Shown one piece after another: positions 1 through 8,284 of a stretch of DNA of 64,000 nucleotides; within the stretch, counting starts at the first letter, position 1, and the number at the start of each line of letters is the position of its first letter. Source of the DNA: Hylemonella gracilis str. Niagara R. GTDB taxonomy: Bacteria > Pseudomonadota > Gammaproteobacteria > Burkholderiales > Burkholderiaceae_C. The stretch covers positions 2,859,278 through 2,923,277 of the forward strand of contig NZ_JEMG01000001.1 in the NCBI RefSeq assembly GCF_000600295.1, given 5' to 3'. The position numbers were made by a program, and so were the translations under genes. The notes beneath the pieces were generated by a model that ran no database searches, had not been told where the DNA came from, and saw only the letters and a list, made by a program, of their open reading frames with translations.

Positions 1-107
1 TAGCGCAGCACCACGTTGCCGAAAACCAGCACCACCATGATGGCCAGGGCCAGGGCGATGGTGAGGTTCAGGAAGCGGCAAATCCTGTCCAGAATGGCGT
101 CCAGCAT
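1..107 (-). CDS. TRAP transporter small permease (DctQ family), N-terminal fragment
   Basis: The reading frame opens at an ATG on the minus strand at 107 and runs off the left edge, so only about 35 residues are visible. The translation starts MLDAILDRICRFLNLTIALA and continues as a hydrophobic first membrane helix, the usual start of DctQ-type small membrane subunits of TRAP transporters. It lies 10 bases after the FAH-fold gene in the same direction, downstream of a TRAP binding-protein gene, which supports the call. The large permease subunit would be expected beyond the window edge. Assignment rests on the helix pattern and context, since most of the protein is missing. Confidence 0.7.
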   Translation of the reverse strand, partial: MLDAILDRICRFLNLTIALALAIMVVLVFGNVVLR

Positions 108-117
108 GAGCGCCTCC

Positions 118-1317
118 CTAGAGCGTGGCATCTTGCAACAGACCGCGCCGGGCCAGGTTGCCGATCAGGGCACGCAGGCCGAAGCGCCAGGGTGGCGCGG
201 CCTCGCAATGCGTGACGCGATTGACCAGGGCGCCGAGCCGGGGGCTGCGGATCGTCACCAGATCGCCCAGCTTGTGGGTGAACCCACCGCCCGGACGATC
301 ACGGTCCTCGATGGGCGCGAACAGCGTGCCGAGGAAGAGCACGAAACCATCGGGGTATTGATGCATGGCCACGGTCTGCGCGACGATGTCGGCCGGGTCG
401 CGGCTGATGCGGCTCATGAGATTGATGCCACGCAGCTCGAAGTTGTCCTCGCCGATCACATGCAGGTGCACGGTTTCCTGGCGCACGTCATCCAGCGTGT
501 AGCCCGCGTCGAACAGGCGGATGAAGGGGCCGATGGCGCAGGACGCGTTGTTGTCCTTGGACTTGCCCAGCAGCAGCGCGCTGCGGCCTTCGATGTCGCG
601 CAAGTTGACGTCATTGCCCAGGGTCGCGCCCACGATGCTGTTGCGGCTGTTGACCGCCAGCACGACCTCGGGCTCGGGGTTGTTCCAGGAGGAATCGGAG
701 CGGATGCCGATGTCGTCGCCGCAACCCACCGAGGCCATGGCCTGGGTCTTGGTGAAGACCTCCACGTCCGGGCCGATGCCCACCTCCAGGTACTGTGACC
801 ACAGGCCCTTTTTCTGCAGCAGCGCCTTGAGTTCCATGGCCTCGGGCGAGCCGGGCTTGATCTCCGAGAGATCGCCACCGATCAGCGAGACCACCTGGGT
901 ACGCAGCTCATTGGCCAGGCTGGCGTCACCGCGCGCCTGTTCCTCGATCACGCGCTCGATCAGGCTGGACGCGAAGGTCACGCCGCTGGCCTTGACGGCC
1001 TGCAGATCACAGGGCGCCAGCAGCCAGGGGCGACGCACATCGCGCGTGCCCGGCAGGCTGTTGGCCAGCAGCTCGTCCACGCTGCACAGGCGCTGTCCGG
1101 GCGTGCCACGCACGGCCCGGGCCGGCTGGTCCGCGTCCAGCAGCGTGCTCATGGTGGGATAGACGCGGCTCAGATCAAACACGCCCTCAGGCCGGAGCGC
1201 CACGACGGCAGGCCCGGCGTGGTCGCCGGGCACCCACACCCGCCCCACCAGGGTGCCGGCCAGGCCGTCCTCGGGCAGGATGGACGCGGGTTTGGGTAAT
1301 TTGGAAGTCGAAGTCAT
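118..1317 (-). CDS. Fumarylacetoacetate hydrolase-fold protein, probable 2-keto-3-deoxy sugar-acid dehydratase or hydrolase
   Basis: A 399-residue FAH-fold protein. The central region carries conserved acidic stretches typical of the metal site (VEVFTKTQAM, NPEPEVVLAV) and the GNDVNLRDIEGR segment. Family members beside IlvD/Edd sugar-acid dehydratases act on 2-keto-3-deoxy acids in non-phosphorylative pentose or hexose acid pathways, for example 2-keto-3-deoxy-arabinonate dehydratase. I chose the ATG at 1317, which has a GAGGA site about 6 bases upstream; a TTG 12 bases earlier is possible. The preceding dehydratase gene ends 8 bases upstream, so the two are co-transcribed. The substrate cannot be read from sequence; a plain acylpyruvate hydrolase is an alternative. 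Confidence 0.82.
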   Translation of the reverse strand: MTSTSKLPKPASILPEDGLAGTLVGRVWVPGDHAGPAVVALRPEGVFDLSRVYPTMSTLLDADQPARAVRGTPGQRLCSVDELLANSLPGTRDVRRPWLLAPCDLQAVKASGVTFASSLIERVIEEQARGDASLANELRTQVVSLIGGDLSEIKPGSPEAMELKALLQKKGLWSQYLEVGIGPDVEVFTKTQAMASVGCGDDIGIRSDSSWNNPEPEVVLAVNSRNSIVGATLGNDVNLRDIEGRSALLLGKSKDNNASCAIGPFIRLFDAGYTLDDVRQETVHLHVIGEDNFELRGINLMSRISRDPADIVAQTVAMHQYPDGFVLFLGTLFAPIEDRDRPGGGFTHKLGDLVTIRSPRLGALVNRVTHCEAAPPWRFGLRALIGNLARRGLLQDATL

Positions 1318-1325
1318 GTGTGTCC

Positions 1326-3107
1326 TCAATGGTTGTGTCGCGGCGTGCGCTGCGCGATGCGCTGGAACTCCAGCGCGAAATCCAGCGTGGCGCCCTGGTC
1401 GAGCTGGCCGGTTTTCTCCCGGTACAGGGCTTCCCAGGGTGAATGGCTGGGGGGCACCGAGGGCGCGGGCAGTTCACGCAGGCGGCGCGCGATTTCCTCG
1501 GGCGACACCAGCGCATCGCATCGCCCCTGCTTCAGATCAACGCGGATCAAATCACCGCTTTGCAGCCATCGCAGCCCCCCTCCCGCCGCGCTCTCGGGCG
1601 AAGCATTCAGGATGGACGGGCTGTCCGAAGTGCCAGACTGCCGGCCATCGCCCAGGGTGGGCAGCGCGCTGATGCCGCGCTGGATCAGCGCGTCGGGCGG
1701 TTGCATGTTGACGACTTCGGCCGAACCCGGCCAGCCCAGCGGCCCCGCGCCGCGCATGACGAGGATGCAGTCTTCGTCTATGCCCAGTTCCGGGTCGTTG
1801 ATGCGCGCGTGGTAGTCCTCGCCGCCTTCGAACACCACGGCACGCGCCTCGAACACGCCTTCCTGGCCGGGCCGGCTCAGGTAGCGCGCACGGAAGCGTT
1901 CGGAGATGACCGAGGTCTTCATGATGCCGAAATCGAAGAGATTGCCCCGCAGCACCAGGAAACCGGCCTTGTCCATCAAGGGCTGATCGAAGGGCCGGAT
2001 CACCTCGCGGTCGCTCGCCTCGCGACCGGCCAGGTTGTCGGCCAAGCGTCGCCCGGTGACGGTCATGCAATCACCATGCAGGCGCCCGGCCTGCAGCAGC
2101 TCCCACATCAGGGCTGGCACGCCGCCGGCCCGGAAGAAGCGCTCGCCCAGGAAACGGCCCGCCGGCTGCATGTCCAGCAGCAGCGGCAAATCGTAGGCAT
2201 GGGTGGTCCAGTCATCCGGCTCCAGTCGAACCTGGGCATGGCGTGCCATGGCCATGATGTGCACCTGCGCATTGCTGGACCCGCCCGCGCAACTGACCAC
2301 CGAGAGCGCGTTCAGAAAGCTCTCGCGCGTGAGGATGCGCGAGGGCCGCAGATCCTCATAGGCCATCTCGACGATGCGCCGCCCGGTTTCATAGGCCATC
2401 TGGCCGCGCTCGCGGTAGGGCGCGGGTATGGCCGCGCAACCGGTCAGCGACAGGCCCAGCGCCTCGGCCACGGCGTTCATGGTCGAAGCCGTGCCCATGG
2501 TGTTGCAGTGCCCGGCCGACGGCGCGCTGCTGCAGGCGCGCTGCAGGAATTCCTCCTCGTCGATCTCGCCCGCAGCCAGTTGCCGGCGGCTGCGCCAGAT
2601 CACGGTGCCCGAGCCCACCAATTGCCCATCGTGCCAGCCATCGAGCATGGGCCCGCCCGACAGCACGATGGCAGGGATGTCCACCGTCGAAGCCGCCATG
2701 ATGCCGGCCGGCGTGGTCTTGTCGCAGCCCGTGGTCAGCACCACGGCATCGATCGGGTAGCCATAAAGGATTTCCACCAGGCCCAGGTAGGCCAGGTTGC
2801 GGTCCAGCGCGGCGGTCGGCCGTCGGCAGTTCTCGAAGATCGGATGCACGGGGAATTCCATCGGAATGCCACCGGCGTCGCGGATGCCGTCGCGCACGCG
2901 GCGCGCCAGCTCCAGATGGATGCGGTTGCACGGCGACAGGTCGCTGCCCGTCTGCGCGATGCCGATGATGGGTCGACCGGAACGCAGTTCCTGTGGCGTC
3001 AGCCCGTAGTTCATGAAGCGCTCCAGATAGAGCGCCGTCATGTCCGAACGCTGCGGGTCGGCGAACCAATCCCGCGAGCGGAACGGACGGCTGGGTGTTT
3101 TGGCCAT
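1326..3107 (-). CDS. IlvD/Edd family sugar-acid dehydratase
   Basis: A 593-residue member of the dihydroxy-acid/6-phosphogluconate dehydratase family. Cysteines expected to bind the Fe-S cluster are at about C60 (DLSPCNRIH), C128 ([11 protein letters not shown]) and C201 ([12 protein letters not shown]). Length and the early CNRIH motif fit the sugar-acid (arabonate, xylonate, galactonate) branch rather than IlvD itself, and there is no other branched-chain gene here. It sits between a TRAP binding protein and an FAH-fold protein, so it probably dehydrates an imported aldonic acid to a 2-keto-3-deoxy acid. It ends in TGA inside the ribosome-binding region of the next gene, consistent with translational coupling. 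Exact substrate unknown. Confidence 0.88.
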   Translation of the reverse strand: MAKTPSRPFRSRDWFADPQRSDMTALYLERFMNYGLTPQELRSGRPIIGIAQTGSDLSPCNRIHLELARRVRDGIRDAGGIPMEFPVHPIFENCRRPTAALDRNLAYLGLVEILYGYPIDAVVLTTGCDKTTPAGIMAASTVDIPAIVLSGGPMLDGWHDGQLVGSGTVIWRSRRQLAAGEIDEEEFLQRACSSAPSAGHCNTMGTASTMNAVAEALGLSLTGCAAIPAPYRERGQMAYETGRRIVEMAYEDLRPSRILTRESFLNALSVVSCAGGSSNAQVHIMAMARHAQVRLEPDDWTTHAYDLPLLLDMQPAGRFLGERFFRAGGVPALMWELLQAGRLHGDCMTVTGRRLADNLAGREASDREVIRPFDQPLMDKAGFLVLRGNLFDFGIMKTSVISERFRARYLSRPGQEGVFEARAVVFEGGEDYHARINDPELGIDEDCILVMRGAGPLGWPGSAEVVNMQPPDALIQRGISALPTLGDGRQSGTSDSPSILNASPESAAGGGLRWLQSGDLIRVDLKQGRCDALVSPEEIARRLRELPAPSVPPSHSPWEALYREKTGQLDQGATLDFALEFQRIAQRTPRHNH

Positions 3108-3115
3108 GCAGTCTT

Positions 3116-4117
3116 TTATTTCTTGCGGATCTTGGCCAATTCGGCGTTCAGTTCCTGGAAGGCTTCACCGAAATCCTGACCGTATTTCGCCACCACCGGT
3201 GCGAGCTTGGCGCGCAGCTTGGCCTGCTCGGCAGGCGAAAGCTCGGTGACGACCATGCCATTGCTCTTGAGCTGGGCCAAGGCCTTCTCGCTGAATTCCC
3301 GGATGGTCTTGCGCTCGAACTGGGTCGCGTCGAGTGCGCTGTCACGCACGATCTTCTGTTCCTGCGGCGACAGGCCATCCCAGGTCTTCTTGGACATCAG
3401 CAGAACCCAGGCGCTGTACATGTGGCGCGTCAGGGCCAGGTACTTCTGCACCTCGTAGAACTTGCTGGCGAGGATGGTCGGCGTGGGGTTCTCCTGGCCG
3501 TCGACCGCCTTCTGTTCCATGGCCGTGTAGACCTCGGGGAAAGGCATGGGCGTGGCGTTGACACCCAGGGCGGTGAAGGTGTCGAGGAAGAGCGGGCTTT
3601 GGATCACGCGCAGTTTCAAGCCTTCGAGGTCGGCCGCCGTGTTGATGGCGCGACGCGAGTTGGTGACATGGCGGAAGCCGTTTTCCCAGAAGGCAAAACC
3701 GATCAGCCCCTTCTCGGGCAACTGGGCCAACAGTTTCTGGCCAAAGGGACCATCCAGCAGCGCGTCGGCTTCCTGCTCGTTGTTGAGCAGCATGGGCAGG
3801 TTGAGCGCGCCGAAGGGCTTGACCAGCGACATCAGCGTCGAAGCGTCGGGCACCGTCATTTCCTGGATGCCGGCGCGCAAGGCCGAGGTCATCGTGATGT
3901 CATTGCCCAGCGCGCCGCTGGCGTACACCTTGGCGGTCATCTTGCCGCCGCTGCGTTCGGACAGCAGCTGGGCGAAGTGCTTGAGCGCCACGCCTTGCGG
4001 GTGGTCCTCGCTCAAGCCGATGCCGATCTTGAATACATGTTCCCTGACTTGCGCCGACACCGAGCCGGCCGCCAGGCCGAGCGCCAACGCCGCCATCACG
4101 ACGGATCTGAATTTCAT
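3116..4117 (-). CDS. TRAP transporter substrate-binding protein (DctP family)
   Basis: A 333-residue periplasmic solute-binding protein. It begins with a signal peptide (MKFRSVVMAALALGLAAGSV, cleavage likely after VSA) and continues with the DctP fold, including the region around LRVIQSPLFLDTFTALG and the PFPEVYTAMEQKAVDGQENP segment typical of TRAP binding proteins. The start at 4117 is preceded by GGAGACAAGC; the frame is open further upstream but that part is not signal-peptide-like. It is the first gene of the operon dctP-dehydratase-FAH-dctQ and divergent from a LysR gene. It would deliver an organic or sugar acid to the membrane subunits. The conserved arginine binding the carboxylate is probably in KLRVIQ. 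Confidence 0.9.
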   Translation of the reverse strand: MKFRSVVMAALALGLAAGSVSAQVREHVFKIGIGLSEDHPQGVALKHFAQLLSERSGGKMTAKVYASGALGNDITMTSALRAGIQEMTVPDASTLMSLVKPFGALNLPMLLNNEQEADALLDGPFGQKLLAQLPEKGLIGFAFWENGFRHVTNSRRAINTAADLEGLKLRVIQSPLFLDTFTALGVNATPMPFPEVYTAMEQKAVDGQENPTPTILASKFYEVQKYLALTRHMYSAWVLLMSKKTWDGLSPQEQKIVRDSALDATQFERKTIREFSEKALAQLKSNGMVVTELSPAEQAKLRAKLAPVVAKYGQDFGEAFQELNAELAKIRKK

Positions 4118-4260
4118 GCTTGTCTCCTGATGATTGGATATATCTCCCCGGCGCGCCGCCGACCTCGCGAGACACGCACACGGCGAAGCGGCCCAGGGCG
4201 AGCGCGAGATTAGGGAAGACAGCAGGCCCGGTCCACTGAAATTTCTGTAGAAAGTCATTC

Positions 4261-4272
4261 CATAACGTTATG
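4261..4272. promoter_or_regulatory. 12-bp palindrome across the LysR start codon
   Basis: CATAACGTTATG is a perfect palindrome. Its flanks ATTC and GAAT also pair if one C is bulged. It lies between the divergent dctP operon and the LysR gene and includes the LysR ATG at 4270. LysR proteins often bind dyads in such intergenic regions, so this is a plausible autoregulatory operator. Inference only. Confidence 0.4.
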
Positions 4273-5247
4273 AATACAGCCGAGTCCTCAGGGTTCACCC
4301 GCAGTTTCGAGCCCTCCATCACCAGCGCCTTGGGTCGGCTGCGGTTCCGTCACCTGCAATTCCTGGACATCCTGGGGCAGACCCGCAATCTGCGGCTCGC
4401 GTCGGAATGGATGCACATCACGCAGCCGGCCGCGACCAAGATGCTGATGGAGATCGAGTCCATCCTCAACGCGCGCCTGTTCGACCGCCTGTCGCGCGGC
4501 GTCGCGCCCAATGAGCTGGGCCTATTCACCCTGCACTACGCCAGCGGCGCGCTGGAAGGGCATCGCAAGTTCGCCCGCGAATTCGACACGCTGCGACAAG
4601 GAGGGGCCGGGCATTTGACGATCGGCGCCATTTCGGGCTCGGCGCATCTGCTGATGTCCACGGTGTCCGAGGTCCAGCGCCTGCGGCCCCTGCTGGTGTT
4701 GAAGATGCTGGAACAAAGCAGCGACCAGCTGGCGCTGTGGTTGGCCGAGCGCAAGATCGACCTGATGATCGGGCGCTTCACCAGCAGCGAGCAGCAGGCC
4801 CAGTTCCGCTACGAACGCCTGTCGGCCGAGCCTTTGCAGGTGGTTGGCCGCCTGGACCATCCCTTGCGCAGCAGGCGCATCCAGGATCTGACCGAGCTGG
4901 CGCGCTGGCCCTGGATCCTCTATCCCTCACCGACCGCGCTGCGCCGCGTCACCGACGACATCTTCAACAGCATCGGCCTGACGCCGACCTCGGGCGTGGT
5001 TGAAACGCCCTCCTTCTGGTTCTCGCTGGAATTGCTGCAAACGACCCAGATGCTGTCACTGCAGCCCGCCTCGCTCGCGGAGGAATATGCGCGCAAAGGT
5101 CTGCTGACCCGCATCCAGGTCGAGCTGCCCGACCGCATGCCGGACTACGGCCTGATCACGCACCTGGGCGAGTCGCTGTCACCGTCCGCGCAGGCTTTCG
5201 TAAGCGTGTTGCGAGAGAAAGCCGGTGTGGCGATGGCCGAAGACTGA
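4270..5247 (+). CDS. LysR family transcriptional regulator
   Basis: A 325-residue LysR-type regulator. The winged helix-turn-helix is at about residues 25-85 (RFRHLQFLDILGQTRNLRLA, then ITQPAATKMLMEIES), followed by a substrate-binding-like domain with GHLTIGAISG at the start of the effector domain. The sequence resembles the GbpR/galactose-binding-protein-regulator branch often found beside sugar-acid catabolic genes. It is transcribed away from the TRAP/dehydratase operon, the classical arrangement for a LysR regulator and its target. An ATG at 4270 is used and lies inside a palindrome. Activator or repressor role and inducer are not visible. Confidence 0.9.
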   Translation: MNTAESSGFTRSFEPSITSALGRLRFRHLQFLDILGQTRNLRLASEWMHITQPAATKMLMEIESILNARLFDRLSRGVAPNELGLFTLHYASGALEGHRKFAREFDTLRQGGAGHLTIGAISGSAHLLMSTVSEVQRLRPLLVLKMLEQSSDQLALWLAERKIDLMIGRFTSSEQQAQFRYERLSAEPLQVVGRLDHPLRSRRIQDLTELARWPWILYPSPTALRRVTDDIFNSIGLTPTSGVVETPSFWFSLELLQTTQMLSLQPASLAEEYARKGLLTRIQVELPDRMPDYGLITHLGESLSPSAQAFVSVLREKAGVAMAED

Positions 5248-5295
5248 GCCAGTTGCTCCAGAGCAGCAGGATTTTGGCTTCGGCCGCCGCTGCGC

Positions 5296-5327
5296 GGCTT
5301 AACTTGGCGCTTTTCGCCAAGTTAGCC
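5296..5327. repeat. Strong hairpin, 13 bp with one bulge, after the LysR gene
   Basis: TAACTTGGCG (5300-5309) pairs with CGCCAAGTTA (5315-5324) around a CTTTT loop. The stem extends by GGC/GCC after a one-base bulge at 5299. There is no T-run after the stem. It sits about 50 bases past the LysR stop codon and is probably a transcript end or stabilising structure. Confidence 0.6.
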
Positions 5328-5377
5328 TGCGCTGAAACCCCGCCTGTGCGCTTGCGCGCACGCAGCCAAAGGCTGCC

Positions 5378-5409
5378 TTGGATCAGTTGGTCTGCGCCAA
5401 CTGATCCAA
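5378..5409. repeat. 13-bp perfect inverted repeat spanning the acs stop codon
   Basis: TTGGATCAGTTGG (5378-5390) and CCAACTGATCCAA (5397-5409) are perfect complements separated by six bases. The acs stop codon (5383-5385 on the minus strand) lies in one arm, and the last codons of acs fill the other. Two smaller hairpins, 5346-5361 (GTGCGC/GCGCAC) and 5362-5376 (GCAGCC/GGCTGC), follow in the acs transcript. Confidence 0.7.
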
Positions 5410-7386
5410 GACGGCGGGGTTTTCCAACGTCGTGATGTCCTGGGTGATGGCTTCGCCCTTGGCCAGCGAACGCAGCAGGCGGCGCATGATCTTGCCGCTG
5501 CGGGTCTTGGGCAGGTTGTCGCCAAAGCGGATGTCCTTGGGCTTGGCGATGGGGCCGATTTCCTTGGCGACCCAGTTGCGCAGCTCGTTGGCGATCTGCT
5601 TGGCCTCCTCGCCCGTGGGACGCGAGCGCTTGAGCACCACGAAGGCGCAGATGGCCTCGCCGGTCAGGTCGTCCGGGCGGCCCACGACGGCGGCTTCGGC
5701 CACGAGGTCGGTCTTGGATACCAGGGCGGATTCAATCTCCATCGTGCCCAGGCGGTGGCCGCTGACGTTGAGCACGTCGTCGATGCGGCCCGTGATGCGG
5801 AAGTAACCTCGGTCCGCCGACCGCACGGCGCCATCACCCGCGAGGTAGTAGCCCTTGAGCTCCTCGGGGAAGTAGCTCTTCTTGAAACGCTCCGGGTCGC
5901 CCCAGATGGTGCGGATCATCGACGGCCAGGGCTTCTTGATGACCAGGATGCCGCCCGTGCCATTCGGGATGTCGTTGCCCATCTCGTCGACGATGGCGGC
6001 GGAAATGCCCGGCAGGGGCAAGGTGCAGGAGCCCGGCACCAGCGGCGTGGCGCCCGGCAGAGGCGTGATGACGTGGCCGCCGGTCTCGGTCTGCCAGAAG
6101 GTGTCCACGATGGGGCAGCGCTCGCCGCCCACGTGCTTGTGGTACCACATCCAGGCCTCGGGATTGATGGGCTCGCCCACCGAGCCGAGGATGCGCAGGC
6201 TGCTGAGGTTGGAACGCGCCGGGTGCACCTTCTCGTCACCCTCGGCGGCCTTGATCAGGGAGCGGATGGCCGTGGGCGCGGTATAGAAGATGGTGGCCTT
6301 GTGCTTCTCGATCATCTGCCAGAAGCGCCCGGCGTTCGGGTAGGTGGGCACGCCCTCGAAGACGATCTGCGTCGCGCCAGCCGCCAGCGGGCCATAGGCC
6401 ACGTAGGTGTGGCCGGTGATCCAGCCGATGTCGGCCGTGCACCAGAAGATGTCGCTGGGCCGCAGGTCGAAGGTCCAATCCATCGTGAGCCGCGCCCACA
6501 GCAGGTAGCCGCCCGTGCTGTGCTGTACGCCCTTGGGCTTGCCGGTGGAGCCGCTGGTATAGAGGATGAACAGCGGGTGTTCGGCGCCCACCTGTTCCGG
6601 CTTGCATTCTGTGCTCTGGCCCGCCAGCGCCTCGGCGAACGTCTTGTCGCGGCCCGCGACCATGTTGCAGGCGGTTTGCGTGCGCTGGTAGACCAGCACC
6701 GTCTTGATGCTGCCGCAGCCGCCCATGCCCAGGGCTTCGTCCACGATGGCCTTGAGCGGCAGTTCACGGCCGCCGCGCATCTGGTAGTTGGCGGTGATCA
6801 CGGCCACCGCACCAGCGTCGATGATGCGCTCCTGCAGGCTCTTGGCGGAGAAGCCGCCGAAGACCACGCTGTGGGTCGCGCCGATGCGCGCGCAGGCCTG
6901 CATGGCCACCACGCCCTCGATGGTCATGGGCATGTAAATGAGCACGCGGTCGCCCTTCTTGATGCCCTGGGCCTTGAGGGCATTGGCGAACTGGCCGACC
7001 TTGGACAGCAGTTCCTTGTAGCTGACCTTGGTGACCGCGCCGTCATCGGCCTCGAAGATGATGGCGGTCTTGTTCTCCACCGGCGTGCCGATGTGCTTGT
7101 CCAGACAGTTGGCGCTGGCGTTGAGCTCGCCATCCTCGAACCACTTGTAGAAGGGTTTGTTGCCCTGGTTCAGCGTCTTGGTGAAGGGCTTGCCCCAGAC
7201 CAGATTCTCGCGGGCCAGGCGCGCCCAGGTGCCCTCGAAATCCTTCTCGAAGGCATCACACATGGCCTGGTACTGCGCCATGCCCGACACGCGTGCGGCC
7301 TTCACGGTGGCCGCCGAGGGCGGAAAAACCCGATTCTCAACCAGCACGGATTCGATGGCCGAGGAAGAGGCGTTGGATGAGCTCAT
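5383..7386 (-). CDS. acs: Acetyl-CoA synthetase (AMP-forming)
   Basis: A 667-residue acetate:CoA ligase that activates acetate through acetyl-AMP. The P-loop-like motif [11 protein letters not shown] is present, followed by the ANL-family signature region (WWCTAD-type, here [20 protein letters not shown]) and the C-terminal acetylation-site motif [11 protein letters not shown]. Length matches bacterial Acs. I chose the ATG at 7386 with GAGGA about 9 bases upstream; a TTG at 7401 is an alternative. The gene is monocistronic by layout: a convergent LysR gene downstream and a divergent UPF0114 gene upstream. Its 3' end is embedded in a perfect inverted repeat. Confidence 0.96.
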   Translation of the reverse strand: MSSSNASSSAIESVLVENRVFPPSAATVKAARVSGMAQYQAMCDAFEKDFEGTWARLARENLVWGKPFTKTLNQGNKPFYKWFEDGELNASANCLDKHIGTPVENKTAIIFEADDGAVTKVSYKELLSKVGQFANALKAQGIKKGDRVLIYMPMTIEGVVAMQACARIGATHSVVFGGFSAKSLQERIIDAGAVAVITANYQMRGGRELPLKAIVDEALGMGGCGSIKTVLVYQRTQTACNMVAGRDKTFAEALAGQSTECKPEQVGAEHPLFILYTSGSTGKPKGVQHSTGGYLLWARLTMDWTFDLRPSDIFWCTADIGWITGHTYVAYGPLAAGATQIVFEGVPTYPNAGRFWQMIEKHKATIFYTAPTAIRSLIKAAEGDEKVHPARSNLSSLRILGSVGEPINPEAWMWYHKHVGGERCPIVDTFWQTETGGHVITPLPGATPLVPGSCTLPLPGISAAIVDEMGNDIPNGTGGILVIKKPWPSMIRTIWGDPERFKKSYFPEELKGYYLAGDGAVRSADRGYFRITGRIDDVLNVSGHRLGTMEIESALVSKTDLVAEAAVVGRPDDLTGEAICAFVVLKRSRPTGEEAKQIANELRNWVAKEIGPIAKPKDIRFGDNLPKTRSGKIMRRLLRSLAKGEAITQDITTLENPAVLDQLAQTN

Positions 7387-7618
7387 GTTTTGTGTCCTCA
7401 AGATCGTTATAGGCGTGGAACAAGCTGCCTGCGGCAGATCGTCTTATTGTGCGGCATGCGCTTACAGGGTTCTGACGCTAGCCCGACAAAAGCGCAGGGG
7501 AAAACACTGCATCCCTGGCCACCGCAAACCAGGGCGAAATGCAGCCTAGAATTCATGGTTTTCCCGGATCAACCGGCCTTTTTTCGAACCCGAACACCAC
7601 AGCTTCATCGTTGCCATC

Positions 7619-8236
7619 ATGTCCAAACCCGAAGCACCCCAGCAAGACCTTCAGCGTGCCTCCCGCATGAGCCCCTTGCCCCGCCTGATCTTCGCGAGTC
7701 GCTGGCTGCAGCTCCCCCTCTACCTGGGTCTGATCATCGCCCAAGGGGTGTATGTGGTGCATTTCCTGATTGAACTTGAGCACCTGGTCATGGCTGCCTT
7801 CGGCAACCAGGCCGCGCTGGACGCGCTGATCCACAGCATCGGCTACAAAGCCGACGCAGCCGTGACCAGTCTCAATGAGACGGTGATCATGCTGGTGGTG
7901 CTCGCGCTGATCGACGTGGTGATGATCTCCAACCTGCTGATCATGGTCATCGTCGGCGGTTTCGAAACCTTCGTCAGCCGCATGAATCTGGAAGGCCACC
8001 CGGACCAGCCGGAGTGGCTCAACCATGTCAACGCCTCGGTGCTCAAGGTCAAGCTCGCCACGGCCATCATCGGCATCAGTTCCATCCACCTGCTCAAGAC
8101 TTTCATCAACGCCGCCAATTACAGCGACCGCGTGCTGATCGCCCAGACCGTGATCCACATCGCCTTCCTGTTCTCCGCCATGGCCATTGCCTACACGGAC
8201 CGCTTGATGAACAGCAGCGCGGGTGAGAAGCACTGA
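7619..8236 (+). CDS. UPF0114/YqhA family membrane protein
   Basis: A 205-residue integral membrane protein with about four hydrophobic segments (near residues 22-50, 85-118, 138-160 and 176-196) and the family-typical stretches RLIFASRWLQLPLYLGLIIA and ISNLLIMVIVGGFETFVSR. It matches the YqhA/UPF0114 family, also called TIGR00645, whose function is unclear though structural similarity to cation channels has been proposed. The N-terminus is slightly longer than in many homologues and no clear Shine-Dalgarno precedes the ATG, so an internal start at the second methionine is possible. It lies 48 bases before the fumarase gene and may be co-transcribed. Confidence 0.88.
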   Translation: MSKPEAPQQDLQRASRMSPLPRLIFASRWLQLPLYLGLIIAQGVYVVHFLIELEHLVMAAFGNQAALDALIHSIGYKADAAVTSLNETVIMLVVLALIDVVMISNLLIMVIVGGFETFVSRMNLEGHPDQPEWLNHVNASVLKVKLATAIIGISSIHLLKTFINAANYSDRVLIAQTVIHIAFLFSAMAIAYTDRLMNSSAGEKH

Positions 8237-8284
8237 CCCAACAAAGCAGAAAAGCCCGACACAGCCCCTCAAGAGGAACCCGCC

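Noticed and set aside
5755-7380. Long plus-strand open frame opposite acs
   Set aside because: It is the antisense shadow of acs produced by high GC third positions; the composition is His/Gly/Ala/Asp-rich with no family motif.
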